Assembly (NCBI GenBank): GCA_030248065.1
Contig: JASAMV010003928.1
Location: 1-64,000, forward strand
Source: Rhynchonema sp. JSB1_4
Lineage: Eukaryota; Nematoda; Chromadorea; Monhysterida; Xyalidae
DNA: 64,000 nucleotides
Direction: 5' to 3'
Numbering within the stretch: the first letter of the stretch is position 1; each line of letters starts with the position of its first letter. The notes under the pieces were generated by a model. That model did no database searches. It was not told the DNA's origin and saw nothing but the letters and a program-made list of their open reading frames with translations. Below are positions 36,024 through 48,341 of this stretch, in pieces. Both the position numbers and the translations under genes were made by a program.

Positions 36024-36159
36024 GCGACGGTTCAGTCCCGCGGGGCACAGGTTCAGGCCCGGCCATTCAGGTCCGGCTGGAGCCTAAGCCTAAGCCGGGT
36101 CAAATATGCTGGGCCTGAATCAGCCGGGCGGGCCTGAAAACCTTGTCCTGAAAAGTCGC
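36024..36159. mobile_element. GCGAC-ended TTCAGGCCCGG family, copy 1
   Basis: Ends GCGACGGTTCAGTCCCG / CTGAAAAGTCGC, interior AGGCCCGGCC and GGGCCTGAA. Related copies lie at 45203-45346 and 59405-59576. Confidence 0.7.
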
Positions 36160-36604
36160 AGAATACATAGTTCATGCGGGTTACCAGCTTGATTAACCAG
36201 GCATTTATTTTGCAAAATATGCAGGTCAATCAATACAAATTGATTAATCCCATGGATTTAACACTTTCTTAGGCTCTTAAGCAGTAATACCTCCCTGTTA
36301 CAAAGTACTATGAAGTTTACCTAATCATGAAGTGATTAGGTAAACCTAAGTGAACGGATGTTTGATTGCCAACAAATTCAGTTGTGTCTCAATCATATTA
36401 TACTTGTCGTGTTTTGAGTATATTCTGCAGAGTAAACAATAGATGTTGTGTTGGGCTCGTTTCGATGGTCACCATTTAAGCACACAACAACCAGAAAGCA
36501 GGATCACCCATAATTTCACAACAATCACGCACAAATATAGGGTGAACGCGTTCACAATAACACCAGAAACACGCGCTGTCCAACAGGAACACACGCCACG
36601 CTGG

Positions 36605-37054
36605 TCATTGTCGTGTAAGATCACTGCACCGTTCTCGGCTTTCACGCCTGTGCCGATGTTTTTTGGGCCAAGTTCGACCGGCGGGGATAATGGTTTGGAA
36701 ATTTGGGTCGGGGAATTCGAACCTGTGTCCGATCCATTTGGTCTCGTGGTCACCCATCTGAAGTGCTGAAGGATCGGGATCAAGGTTAGTATCCGGCGGT
36801 TTGTTTGGGTGCTGAATGAGAATTAGTGGTCGCACGTCACCTTTAATGAGACCGATATAGCCATTTTCAGCCATCAAAGGGGCAATTTTCCCATGCAGTT
36901 TGAATTTGGTGGGAAAATGGGAAAACACCATACATATCAGCGCAGGCTTACGGCTTTCTGCCTCAACTTTGTGCAAACAACTCGCGTGACGCGCGTAACA
37001 CACGCTTCGATCGAAAAGAAGGATTGTTTTCAGTGCCAAAATGGTTCGGAACAC
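36605..37054 (-). CDS. Unassigned open frame, possibly an exon
   Basis: 149 codons open to a TGA, without an ATG start in a clear context. The central part (KIAPLMAENGYIGLIKG, then DVRPLILIQHP) looks protein-like and the end is basic (KKHRHRRESRER), but I recognise no family and could not fix splice sites that join it in phase to the EF-hand exon 300 bp upstream on the same strand. It could be the 3' part of that gene or chance. Confidence 0.3.
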   Translation of the reverse strand: MFRTILALKTILLFDRSVCYARHASCLHKVEAESRKPALICMVFSHFPTKFKLHGKIAPLMAENGYIGLIKGDVRPLILIQHPNKPPDTNLDPDPSALQMGDHETKWIGHRFEFPDPNFQTIIPAGRTWPKKHRHRRESRERCSDLTRQ

Positions 37055-37362
37055 GAATAAACGTCAGCGAGGAGCTTATTCGAGTAGAAAATAGGCGCGG
37101 TAATGACAATTAAATTTTGAATTGACATTTTTAAAACTACTGTTCGATGAAAAAATGGGCTCACTTTATTTTGAGTGCCAAAATGGTTCGGAGCACGTCA
37201 AACGAACGACAGAGCGAATAGACACACAGCGCATCTTGTGATCCCGAGAATGTTATACATACGCTGTCCGCATGTGGTATAGTCCCTGCCCTGCAGCGTA
37301 ACGTTATACGCGACGAGGGAGACAGACCACGTTTTGACATGATTGCACCAGTACCCAGCTGG

Positions 37363-37629
37363 TTACATATCTTGAACTGAACTTCCGTTCGTTAGTTCAA
37401 TTTGCCGTGTCGACGCAGCTTTCGTTGATGAAGGTTCATTTGTTATTCCCCCCGTTTCATTTGCAATTAAAGTTCGTAAACGGGGAAGCGTTTGTGCCCC
37501 GCAGCTGTACCTAAAACGTTCGAATATCGCTAATGCCTGGTCTGCTACGCACATTCCGTTCTGGTTTTTATCCAGATGGTCCATCAAATTCTCGATGCTT
37601 TCCAATAAAACCAAAGGTTGGTTTTTATT
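37363..37629 (-). CDS. EF-hand exon
   Basis: The exon starts after a CTTAG acceptor at 37630. It encodes a helix (LLESIENLMDHL), a canonical-looking EF loop DKNQNGMCVADQ with D1, N3, N5, G6, V8 and D12, and an exiting helix (ALAIFERF), then a polar tail. Position 12 is Asp instead of the usual Glu, which weakens calcium binding in other EF-hands. It ends at a stop TAA (37363) or at a donor GTAACC two bases earlier. Other exons of the gene were not found. Confidence 0.5.
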   Translation of the reverse strand, partial: NKNQPLVLLESIENLMDHLDKNQNGMCVADQALAIFERFRYSCGAQTLPRLRTLIANETGGITNEPSSTKAASTRQIELTNGSSVQDM

Positions 37630-39868
37630 CTAAGGCCAGACTTCGACCAAAAGATTGAAAGACGAAATCAGCAATAAGCGTAATCGTCGCTCGTAATATA
37701 TGAAACACACACAAAAATGTTGCGCTGTTTGACTCGACTTGGTTTTTATTTGCATATTTGAAAGGTTATTGAATCACTGCACGGTCAAGTCAACGTTTCT
37801 CGTTTGTTATGGGTGCGGCAAAATAATTACGCCTCACATGGCGGATAAATAGTAAGTCTGGTGTTTCTGAAAATCGCTCTGGGCATACAAGCTGTGACGT
37901 GACAGTGCTTGTTATGTCATGCATAAAAGATTAACTGTTACAGTTACCCAGCCGAAACCTATATCGTGCCGAAATTATTTCTGTCCGCCCAATATATACA
38001 GTAATTTGTCAGCGTTAGCGTGCGACTGCGTCAAACCATATTGCGGCGTGCGTTGACGAGTCGAATTTATTGTGTTTTTTCGGTTCGGGGCGACAATTTT
38101 TTCGAATTATTTTATTTTATATGGCAGAAGCGGGCTCGAAAACGAAATAAACACAGGGCACGTCAAGATCGCTATATGTACGGTTAGCCAGTGGCATGCA
38201 AACCTCTCGCGCAGACACACAAAAACCAGCCGCCGGTCATATAAATAGCGCGGGCGAAAAGTGGCTTTATGCGCATGTTTATGTTTGCGAGCCGCCCGCA
38301 AATCCCAAATCAAAGTCGGATGAGCGTGCTGTGTTGTCTATTTTAGTCCCCGAAGTGGCCTGGCGCCATCTCGGACGATTTTTCATTCTCCAGTGGACTT
38401 GTGATGCTTATAGGAAAGTGGAGTCAGTGCTCAGGCAGTTTAAGTTCATTTGCGTTCTTTTGAATAAGGGTGGAATTCGCGAAAACGGTTGAGCGGAGAG
38501 TATTGAGGGGAAAGTTCAGTATAAAGTTCGATGGAATGGATACGTTGCGGTGCACTGTACTTCCACCGAACTTTCCACTGAATATTCCACTGAACTTTCT
38601 ATACTCAACTTTCCACTTACAGTAAGCAGTTTCGTGAATTCCATCGGATGTCGGGTTGGTCCGAGGTTCTTTGTGTTGGTTCCTCGGTATATAAATTATA
38701 GGACTTGAACTTTTTTGGTCTTCAGTTCCAAATTGAGCAGCAAGCAAGCAGTTCCTAACCCTGCACTGCATTGCAGCAAGCACTGCGACAACAAGTTGTC
38801 AAATCAATATATACATTCAAGAAGACTACATTGACGCTTACAAGCTGCGTTACATGCGCGTATGGGCTCGCGCCGAGTCTTCAAAACACTCGTGCATACC
38901 TATACCTACACTGAACATGTAGTATACATACATACGCAAGCTGAAACCTTTGTGAGCGTATACATATACATACATGTCCATCTTCCACATGATCGTCAGT
39001 GTTTGCATGCGGCTGCACATTGACAGGCCCAGAGATCATCAAATTGGCAGCTCTCTATGTATCTCTGGGCCACGCCGGGCCGACGAGCCTAACCAACTTA
39101 TACCTTATATGAGACAGAGCTCGTTCGATAGGGCTCTCAACTAAAAAAGAACCCCAATTCCGTAAACAGGTTAAGCGAGGCTTAATGGCCAGACAGTATA
39201 CTTTGTGTACGACTGTCGGTTTGGATGTGGAAAAACATCGGCGCTTCTTCTCTGCAGCTTGTCAATCCAGTACAACTTAGCTGTACATACAGATAGCAGT
39301 ATTTTGAGCACAAGTATACATATACCTGCTATCGAATATGCATAAGTTCTTAAAAACTTTTTTTTGTTTTTTTTTGTGTAACACGACGTGTCTTCCTAAA
39401 GGATGGGGCATACACACGCAGAATAAGGATAAACCGTAAAGCAACTCAGCTGCTAAAATGCTTTAGGGTAGCGGTGCCTTGAAGCAAGTGTCCCTTTGCC
39501 TGCCCAGCAGGCACATTAGTGTTTTTATTGCCAGCAAGTCAGTAACAGTTTTGCTGCGCTTCGGTTGCGACATTTGAGCCGAAAGTCTTTGTTTTTGCGA
39601 CAAAGACCGAGCGTTAATTTATCATTCTCTGCACAGTCAAGTTTGTGTTTCTGTTTATCGCTTTTGACAGTAGCGTGTTCCATAACCTCGGACCTTTCCG
39701 CTCGTTTTAAGTCTGGGGTGGCATACATGCAGACTAAAACAGTATTTCACATGCTTTCAGAGGTGCCCATATCCGTCCACTAACTATGTGAGCGCATCCG
39801 ATCGATCGCAGGCCGTTATTTCACTTTCCACCTAATAAATAAACTAACCATATTGTGCGATCACTACC
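37630..39868. other. Intergenic, few features
   Basis: 38498-38635 has repeated GAACTTTCCACTGAA-type units in inverse orientation to AAAGTTCAGT. An 11-bp hairpin (GGCCCAGAGAT) is at 39026-39075. No exon recognised. Confidence 0.5.
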
Positions 39869-41909
39869 ATGCCATACATAATCGTGCGTCTGTGTGGCAG
39901 TCAATGTGCGAGCAGCTGGAACATCAAGTATCAATATCAACCTTACACTGCCGTTATGACACACATCAACTCAATTGTGACTGTGCAGGTGATGAGGGGT
40001 GTGTGGCCTTTTGAGATCTGCTACATGCATGTGCACCACCGACGAGCGCCTGCTGCACCGCCCGTCTATGAAGACGGGTCGAGGCTGGACCCTCGCAACA
40101 GACATGATATTTCCAGGAGGGTTGGCTGTTGAAAAACTATTTTCTGTTCACGATTGCTTTTATTGGAACGTCACAGTCGGCAGGGTTTCATAAATTCAAC
40201 GGCGTGTATGTCGAACGTGGACGTTTATTCGCCTTCCGGGTTTTTCGTGTACTCGTGAAAGCTTAGGATTAGGCTTTCTTTCAGGCTTAGGCTTAGGCAC
40301 CAGCCAGGCAGACCTGTCCAACCTTAGAAAAGATCCACGAAAAGCGCACGTTTCAACTGTAAACAGTCAAGGCCAATAAAAGCCGAGGCGAATAATCGTC
40401 CGACTTTCGTGTATGTTTGTTTGCCAACGTTATGTATCTATCTCAATTTTTGTTCACTGATTAGAATATTCGTTAGCCGTAATCTAGGACGTTGACGGCA
40501 GATTGTGGACCAAAAATTGCTATATGGGCAATCCACTGCATAATGGAGCTTCACTATACAGTGGAGAGAGTTGACTGTATTTATCCCACCGGTTGTGTTG
40601 CACCGATGGTGATGTTTTACGCGAGCACATCTTTGGTGTCACATAACCATCATGATCAGGGTTGAAAAAAAAATTTTTTTTATTAACGAGCTTTTTTTTT
40701 TAAAAAAAAATTTTTTTTTTGATTTTTTTTTTGACGAAAATTTTTTTTATTAGAAAAAGTGTTGCAAACGACGTTTCAGGACAAATGAAATCGATCCAAC
40801 ACATTTTTCAAAAATTGAAAAATTTTCGCCTGAGACCCAACTTGTGTGGTGACACCCGGTAGTATTGTGCAGATTCTATGGAATCCTACCAGTGTGAGGT
40901 TGATGTTGACTAACGATGTTACTCTAATGTATTGTAGCATGCCGTACAACGTATTTTAATGCATCTAATGCCGTATATCTGATATACGACCATCAAAATA
41001 TAGATTACAGCCCAAATCTTGCGTGTCAGATCGACTTTGCGCGCCCGGTTTTGCACCAGACCTATGTATATACATGTGTAGTAGCATGCAGTGGTACATT
41101 ATCGGTGCCACATCACTATAAAAGACCATCCCCGCGCATCCCTGTACGGATTTGGGGACAATACAGGGCGCCGCAGGCGCGATTTTGGAAAATTGTCCCG
41201 TCCACAGAAAAAAAGTGCCAATTTTTTGCCTCGAAAAAGGCCATTTTTGGACATTTCAGCCCATTTTGGGCAACTTTTTTTTATTAAAAAAAAAAGCAAA
41301 ATCTGAGTTTCAAAAAAAAAATTTTTTTTTTAAAAAAAAAATTTTTTAATTAACCACTTTTTTTTTTGAAACAACCCTGATCATGATGAATGGCCACTGA
41401 CGATGACCTGGGGCACCGTTGTGATGAAAACAGATCGAACCGGGCAACAAAAAATTCACTGCTCAATTGTACCATAAAAACAGTGTACCTCCTATTCCTA
41501 CATGTAGCGGTAACCGTTTAGTCCTGAACATACATGGTTTCACCTATCCCAAATACCGTGAACAGTGGATATTCTGTAGCGGAAAGAAAACACCGGGTCC
41601 CGATTACACAGCACTAGACAGATGCTACACTGTAATGTCGAATATAGTGTGACCGTAACCACCAACTGTTGTCTGAATGCTCAGGGCGACCTGTCCGAAC
41701 ATCTACGTCGCGACCTTCAACTAATCGAACCATCTTGCGACATTTGCCGTTCGACAGTTGATCATATTCAATGTCACAATCGGCATAAAATCAATGTTTG
41801 TGATCTGACGCTGACGGACGCATTGAATGTGTTGGAGAGGCACGGATGGAAGTTGATCACCACCGCCAGCGAACAGTGCAATGGAGTGGTGTGGACAATG
41901 CACAAGTGA
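39869..41909 (+). CDS. GFRP-like protein (GTP cyclohydrolase I feedback regulator), two exons
   Basis: Exon 1 39869-39988 (ATG in context TACCATGC, donor CAG/GTGATG) and exon 2 41685-41909 (acceptor AATGCTCAG) join in phase 0 to give 114 residues. The start MPYIIV corresponds to MPYLLI of GFRP, and the end (ALNVLERHGWKL then GVVWTMHK) to LDKLERRGFRVL and LVWCLHK. Mammalian GFRP has 84 residues, so about 30 extra residues sit in the middle, with several Cys and His (CDICRS, IQCHNRH). GFRP binds GTP cyclohydrolase I and mediates feedback by tetrahydrobiopterin and activation by phenylalanine. The match rests on two ends only, so an unrelated ACT-like small protein is possible. The intron carries an intact hAT-like MITE. 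Confidence 0.5.
40657..41379. mobile_element. hAT-like MITE, 723 bp, TSD ATCATGAT
   Basis: CAGGGTTGAAAA...TTGAAACAACCCTG, with exact 8-bp duplications ATCATGAT at 40649-40656 and 41380-41387. Subterminal runs of A and T, no ORF for a transposase. Its interior also occurs at 6010-6311. Confidence 0.9.
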
Positions 41910-41934
41910 ATTATGGGCATGTCCAGATGGTGAT

Positions 41935-42132
41935 TATAGTCCAGCCACGAGTTCGTGAGACGCCTGTTGCGGTTACACGTGTGTTTCGAAACATTTCGCA
42001 AACAAAAGAGAAATTGGTACATTTATGTCGATTATATTTTTGTCGATTTCTCTTTCGTTTGTTCTAGAAAAGTTTCGAATCACTCGTGGAACCGTAACAG
42101 AGGTGTCTCGTGAGCTGGTGGTCGCTCTGTAA
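41935..42132. mobile_element. TATAGTCCAGCCAC-type MITE, decayed copy
   Basis: TATAGTCCAGCCACGAGTTC at the left and TGAGCTGGTGGTCGC at the right, with CAAACAAAAGAGAAATTGG in inverse inside. It begins 26 bases after the GFRP-like stop codon. A better copy is at 49353-49699. Confidence 0.6.
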
Positions 42133-42389
42133 CCGTAAAAATGAGGTGGAGTCATTTGATTGGGTGGTCAGATACATACGAGGCTAGAGATTTTGATTAC
42201 CCTGTTTGATGCTGCGGCTATTTGATTGATTGAAAGGATCTGTTTGACCGGCGTCCACCTTTAATCGGATCGGATGACATCATCTTGGTGTCACGCGACT
42301 TTTTCGTAACGACACGCATAATAAGTACGGTATGTACATAATGCTTTTCAAAATCGAGACTAATTGATGCTAAATTCGACGAACGTGAA

Positions 42390-42821
42390 CAGTGGCGTAG
42401 CTAGGGTTGGTCTTATCTGGAGCACTCTTACAAAATCACTTTTATCTAGTTTTTTCGATTTCTGAAAGTCCTTTTTAACAACGGGTTTTAATAAAAGTGT
42501 TTTTTGTCTGGTGTTCATTCAAATCCGGCGATTTGATTTTTCTGAAATCCACCGTCCTCACAAGGTGCGGTTTACGCGCGCGGAGCGCGTGAAATTTTTG
42601 GCACTGTCGCACGCCGGGCCCTTAATTCCCTTACAAAAACGTGTTTAACCCCTCCATCATTTTGGGGTCTTTCTTTTCTTCAAAGAGTTTGCCTTCGTTT
42701 ATTAGGGCTTTAGTTTAAGTCTACCTTCTTTGTTCTGCTACATATTTGTCTGGAGCACTCCAGGTTATTTGAGGCTACCTTGAGTTACCTACATAGGTGC
42801 TCCCCCACAGCTACGCCCCTG
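42390..42821. mobile_element. hAT-like element, 432 bp, TSD AACGTGAA
   Basis: Ends CAGTGGCGTAGCTAGGG / CAGCTACGCCCCTG, a terminal pattern common among animal hAT elements. Exact 8-bp duplications AACGTGAA lie at 42382-42389 and 42822-42829. Non-autonomous. Confidence 0.9.
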
Positions 42822-43006
42822 AACGTGAAAGCTGTGTGTCGCGCGATCAAAGATGATTATTACATCGGTCAAGAAATTCGAAACTGACTTTGGTCAATCG
42901 ATCAAATCATTCAATCTTCCTGCTCCAGTGATATTGTATAATTAAACCTGCCCCTCCGCTGTGTTTTTTGTCGTTTTCGACCTCATTTTTTATCATTTAT
43001 ATCCGT

Positions 43007-43451
43007 AGTACGCATCAGGATCAGGAACATATACATAAGTATTGACGAACTTCACCAAAGTTGCGGTTATCCGCAGAAATCGATCCGTGTAAACGTGTCC
43101 CATCGGGAACAAGACTGACCGATATTGACGCACGATCTGCACATGATGATTATGAATTGCAACAGAAATTCAAGATTGGGGCGTGATGTACCACAGGTGG
43201 TGCGTACGGTAGCCTATTAAAACATTAGATGTTTTGACTGATAAATTTTTGTCAATCGACCGTAGCCCGCCGCCTATATCACGCCACTCTGATTTGAATT
43301 TTCCTTTGCAAATCCTGATTTCCATGCACAGATTGTGCGTCAATATTGGGCTGGTTTGTTCCCGAGCGGCCATGTTGGTGGATCGTCGGTAGGTGATCGT
43401 CACTTTGGTGAAGTTCTTCAAGCTAATCTTCCTTATCCCAGTGCCAACTAA
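43007..43451. mobile_element. Palindromic MITE of about 440 bp, copy 2
   Basis: Same family as 18984-19424 (TTGACGAACTTCACC, GATATTGACGCA and their inverses, AAAACATTAGAT near the centre). Confidence 0.8.
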
Positions 43452-44230
43452 CGATTTTAAACAAAAAATGATATCGAAAACTAAAAAGAACAAAAATGGC
43501 GAGCCCGGTTTAATGTTGCTACAATGCCTGTCTATCACACACAATCCTGCTTAACAAATACTACATGTCATCATTCATAAGTCGCTGCCGTCCAACGCAC
43601 CCAAATAACTCACTTTTTACGCTCTGCTTCCGTTCACATGTTTATATACGTGTTGTGTTGGTTTACGTTTATAAATATGCCCGGTGTACACAATAATCAT
43701 CTGTGGTAAATTGCATAAGTTCTCACATTATTGCATTGAACCCGCTCAACAGACGAATCATACGTTTGCACTATGCTAAAATGAAATCTAAACAAACTCT
43801 ACTTTCTGACAACAGACAAAGATTTTCGTGAAATGCCCATATTTGACACATTCAGCCTTGAAAGGACAGGGGTCGCCATTTGGTCTGCATTGCAGCGGCA
43901 GAGCGCTGCCTTCGAATAGAACCGGTGTGGAACATTGCGCTGTGGCTGAAACATTTTGGTTGAAAATACATATATGGTGATGGGTCCAGTCTTACCATGG
44001 TCTTGATTACGACGACTGTCTTGACTATCATGACTTACTCATCATGATGATGATGTATTTCGGACGGAATGTATTGTAGCCCTCCAACTAACCAGCGAAA
44101 AATACAGGTCAGGTGGCTGAGAACTATTTTTACACACTGGTCGAAATTGAACGCATCCAATCGCGAAACTAACAAGGCACAGAACGTCACGTGACAGAAA
44201 CAAAACTTGACAGGCCTGACCAACAAGTTG

Positions 44231-45918
44231 CTATATATGGGTCTGACTTAGCAAGCGGAATGAAACGTCAATCTCCCATTCCCACCAACTTGTGGCATCT
44301 TGCAGCAACGGCATGGGAGGCACTGGTTGATTGAAACAGCCGTAAAGCGCATTGATTTTGAAAATGTCGGTCGATGTCAGACCTTCGTCGTTGCCTTGGA
44401 ACAAGAAAAGCGGCATGGCTGCTTTTATGAATCAGTTTTTATCCACCAAACATGGTTTTAGGCGCCCGAATTTAATGCATATAAACATATTGCGTGCATA
44501 AATTGCTGGGCAGTCAAATTGTGAAATTTTGCGTGATGAAACGCACGCAAGGGTATGGACGTTTTAACACCAATTTTTTTCTCGTCACTAACACTAAATC
44601 CTACGCGTATAGCACGTCCGCACGTCCTACACAACAAAAAATGAAATCGATACAATGATGTGACCTTACCCAGTTTTTTTACACTCGGGTCCAATGGAAT
44701 AATAGTCTGTTTGCCATTTGTACTGGCCGCTCGACCGTGGTAGTGCATTATCGATCGATAATCGTACGCACCATAAATATGCTGCTCCGATATGACGTCC
44801 ATGTTACCGCGCATGTCTACAATGTTTCATGTAACACATAACGTGATATGAATACAGGTTTCAAGAACTTTTATGTTCTAAGACTTGGACAACTGAACTG
44901 AAGCAAGTAATTTCAAGACACGGTTTCGAGGTATCTGTTGTGGATATAAGACGTCATGACAGTCTTGGTCTGGAACGTGCTGGTTACGTGACTTATATTT
45001 CGAGATGTCACTTTCATGACACCACCACACACTTGACCAGCGTAAAAATCGCTCGCGGCATGCCAGTGTTTATGGATATAGAGCGCTTATCGAAAAAATT
45101 CGTGTTATCTGAAAAACTCAAAATGTTCTGCTTTACGCAAGTGCCACGGATAAGTCAGAACCGGATCGGACCGATGACCAAGTTTCGATTTCGGCCTGTT
45201 CCGTGACTTTTCAGGCGCGGAAGTTCAGGCCCGGCCGATTTAGCCCCAGCATATTTGACCAATTTAGGCCCAGGCTCCAGCCGGGCCTGATTCGGCCGTG
45301 CCTGAATGACCGGGCCTGAACCTGTGTCCCGGGACTGATCTGTCGCGCAAGATTTCGGCACGAATTCTAACCTGGGTCAACATTCGGCCAGTCAATCAAC
45401 ACGTACCGGTCTCTGTCGGGTCGTGTATGTTCGTGGTAGAAACTGTTCGAATGAATAAAATCATGATAAAAACATAAAAATTGATAATGCTAATAAAAAT
45501 GATTGCTCAATCCAACCCCAAAGTGTGCACCATTTCGTGCAGCGCGTTTGTGTACGAAATACAATTGTCGTCCAGGGATAGCTCCTGTGCTCCTTTGCCG
45601 TGCTGAATTATTCGACCAATCGGAGAGTGACAACTATGAAGAATTGTGAAAAGTTTTTTTTTATGAATCAGGGTATCCTTGCTTGAAAAATATAATGTTC
45701 AAAATTTACAACACCACAAAGCACGAACATAATGTTTACCCGTCATATTTGCCGATTTTCACATAAACTTTATCGTAAATCGTCTTCTGTTCCCATCTGA
45801 CGCATGTGTGCTGTGCAAATGTGCGTGCAGCACGCGCGATCACCTCCAGTTCAGATAATTCTGAAGTTGGAGAACGGTTATAAAAAATCGTGTCAGGGTA
45901 GGTACGTACCCAGACGCC
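44231..45918 (-). CDS. Astacin-family (M12A) zinc metalloprotease, catalytic domain
   Basis: Exons 45918-45740, 45633-45517, 45442-45372, 44816-44670 and 44394-44231; all four junction phases agree (2, 2, 1, 1). The domain is complete: HTCVRW, GCHSPIGR, LSLDDNC, the zinc site HEMVHTLGFYHEHTRPDRD with three His and catalytic Glu, the Met-turn SIMHY with its preceding Tyr (DYRSIMHYHG), and the closing EGLTSTDIFKINALYGC. All four conserved Cys are present. Astacins are secreted proteases that cut extracellular matrix, growth-factor precursors or food proteins. The signal peptide and pro-region (with the zinc-blocking Asp) must lie upstream of 45918 and were not found; no C-terminal EGF or CUB domain is seen. 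The last exon runs to a stop at 44231. Confidence 0.85.
45203..45346. mobile_element. TTCAGGCCCGG family, copy 2 (inside astacin intron)
   Basis: GTGACTTTTCAGG...GGGACTGATCTGTCGC with AGTTCAGGCCCGGCCGA and GGGCCTGAAC blocks. It starts 26 bases beyond the donor of the third visible astacin exon. Confidence 0.65.
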
Positions 45919-46210
45919 CTGTAATGAATAACGTAACGTCATTGAGGATTGCGCTTTCTCACAGACGGACGGTGCGCCAGATCATCGTCAGTGTTGAATG
46001 CACCACATGCGCACGCATGTTGGGAAAAGCTAGTCCAGTTGCCTTGACAGAGAGAAAACGCGACTTTTCGATTTCGCGATAGAAGGCACGGGTTGGCTCA
46101 AGGTTTGGCCTAAGCCAAAGCCTAAGCCTAATTGATCCCAGAAAGGGGTAAGACCTTCAGTGAATATTTCTAAGCAAGTGGCCGAAAATAACGAGTAACA
46201 TATTACATGT

Positions 46211-46404
46211 AGAGTAACACTACGCAACACGAGCCCGATTTCGGAGGTGGCAGAATAGTGAAACATTCACACGTGGCTGCAGCTGATTTGGGAAATGTTA
46301 CACGCTGAGGAATACAACGGGGCGCATGATGATTTTCTCTTTCTATTCGTTTTGTAAGCACATCACCTCCGAAATTGGGCTCGTGCAGGCGTAGTTTGCC
46401 TTTA
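46211..46404. mobile_element. AACACGAGCCCGATTTCGG palindromic MITE, copy 1
   Basis: Ends CTACGCAACACGAGCCCGA and TCGTGCAGGCGTAG, with GAAACATTCACACG/GGGAAATGTTACAC inside. Copies at 51798-51968 (interrupted) and 53066-53260. Confidence 0.75.
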
Positions 46405-47920
46405 TCTCTCGTTTCATTCTTTCGTGGAGATCTTACCACCGTTTCGTAGCGGAACGGGTATGTGCATTCCACGATTTGTCGTGTTTCGCATAACTCAAAA
46501 CACAAAATAGAAGTGAGAGTCACATCACAAGATGGATTGTGTCAGTGAAATCCTGTTCTATCAAGCAAAATAGGAGGGAAACTCACTGTATTGCGACGAG
46601 ATAATGTAGGGCACGCGGCCTCCGGGCCATTTCTGACGTTTGGTTACGATTGTTTGACAATTACTCCGTTGATGATAAGACACAAAGCAAAAAAGCACGA
46701 AATGGTAAAATCGCATTTGGGTCAAAGTTGCCCAGAACGGTTTTAGAGCTCTGTTGGGCTTGTTGCACTTTTTAACTATGTATGTATATCAACGAGCGTT
46801 TTATATCTCTGTTCATAAAAATGATATGAAAGAACTTATAGATAAGAGACAAATTGTGAATCTACAGCGCATAGTTTACCTTATTTGTGTTTTTTCTGGT
46901 TTTTGTACCCATACACCTCCGCGTTATTTGTAAAAAAAAGATTCATTTGAAGTAATATAACAATGTACCGAAAAGTTATTACATACTTGTTTATCTATTG
47001 CATAAATAGAAAATAAAAGTTGTTTGAATTCAGCGATTATCTGCCTATTATCATCACAAGTGTTTAGTCAGTGCAAATAATGAAAATATATAAATATGAT
47101 AATACGATTATTCATACCAAGACGGGTGTATATTACATAAGAAGTTAAAAAAACCGATATGTAACTCGAATAAAACATGGACAAAATATGATGGATGTAG
47201 CTGAAATATACGAAAACAATATGCAAGAAAAATTTAGACGCAAAATAAATGGTATACATACTATCAAAACACAAATGCGCAGTGTTAATGAAAACACTCA
47301 ACATTGAGAGATATTGTTCCAGAAATCATGACAAATTGAAACCACTGAAAAAAAATATAATTTTTGCCTTCAATTACGGGACTGACGTTTGATATGAACA
47401 GCAATATGCATATGTGCATTATATAAAAAACATAAACTTTAACAACGCATTTTTAAATTTTTTCATAAAACTCAAACTCAACTTTGCAACGAAGAAGTGC
47501 GTCACGCAGCCGGCAGGTCGGAGCAGCGGCTCAAGGTCAAGATCTGGAACGGGACTATAAACAAGAAACTGCAAAACAACACAAACATAAAAATTGGAAA
47601 CCTCTCGAAGAGCACGAAGCTAGATACTGTATTCCTTCGATTCTGATTAACCCACAAGAGCTGGTGAAGTGCCGCTTGGTTACCAACAGCATAAACAAAA
47701 ACATGACAATGACAATGAAAACTAACAACAAACCAAAACGAAAGGAATGTTACGCTAATATGTACAGTATGTTAACTGGTTGTTAAAAAATATGCATGAA
47801 ATCTTGTTAGTGCATCACTGGCGGAGCTTCCGTTCTTTTAAGGGACATGAGTAAGACCGTTCAAGTTTGCCAAAAGTCCTCGCAAGGTGCGTGATGAGCT
47901 CGCACAGGCACAATAGATTG

Positions 47921-48133
47921 GGTGGAATTTTCGAAACGGTGTAAAGGTCAGTTGGGCGTAAACGTCGGTGTAAAGTTCGGTCGAAAGCTCGGTCGGCGTA
48001 GCTCGGTGTAAACGTGAGACATTGACATTGCCTGTTATTAACGTGGAATGTTTCAAGTTTACACCGAGGTCTATCACACTGAGCTGTCGACCGAGCTTTC
48101 CACCGACCTTTACACCGTTTCGAAAATATCACC
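47921..48133. mobile_element. 213-bp palindromic element
   Basis: GGTGGAATTTTCGAAACGGTG and inverse CACCGTTTCGAAAATATCACC bound it; internal GGTGTAAA/TTTACACC units repeat several times in both orientations. Confidence 0.75.
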
Positions 48134-48341
48134 TATTGGCTGAGGCTTAGGCCCAAGCCAAAGCCTAAGCCATAGTATGCATAGGTGTAGGCCCAAATTA
48201 AGGCCTAGCCAAGATGACGACCAAGCCTTCGCACGAGTTCATCCAGTATACTCATGATCAGTGTGCGTGTGCGTGCACTGCGTGAAGTAAAGTGCGTGTT
48301 ACAAAGAACAGAAGCTCTGTTCGCCACAATATATGCACACA

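Larger units (their letters stand above)
31301..36604. other. 5.3-kb intergenic region
   Basis: No exon chain recognised. It holds palindromes at 32315-32448, 35515-35655 and 36024-36159, and a 31-nt hairpin at 36315-36345 (13-bp arms, 5-nt loop). Open frames such as 31579-31926 show no domain. Confidence 0.5.
45919..48341. other. Intergenic region between two convergently placed minus-strand genes
   Basis: Holds a TTAGGC-like run (46095-46132), a MITE (46211-46404), an AT-rich stretch (46.8-47.5 kb) and a palindrome (47921-48133). Upstream astacin exons may hide near 46.2-46.5 kb but none could be fixed. Confidence 0.5.

Noticed and set aside
41145..41215. A segment also found inverted at 10390-10470, considered as a separate gene fragment
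   Set aside because: It is the interior of the CAGGGTTG-type MITE family.
41467..41652. FLYWCH-like look of an open frame (GFTYPKYREQWIFCS)
   Set aside because: Its acceptor phase does not fit the GFRP-like exons, only part of the domain pattern is present, and the second His pair is missing.
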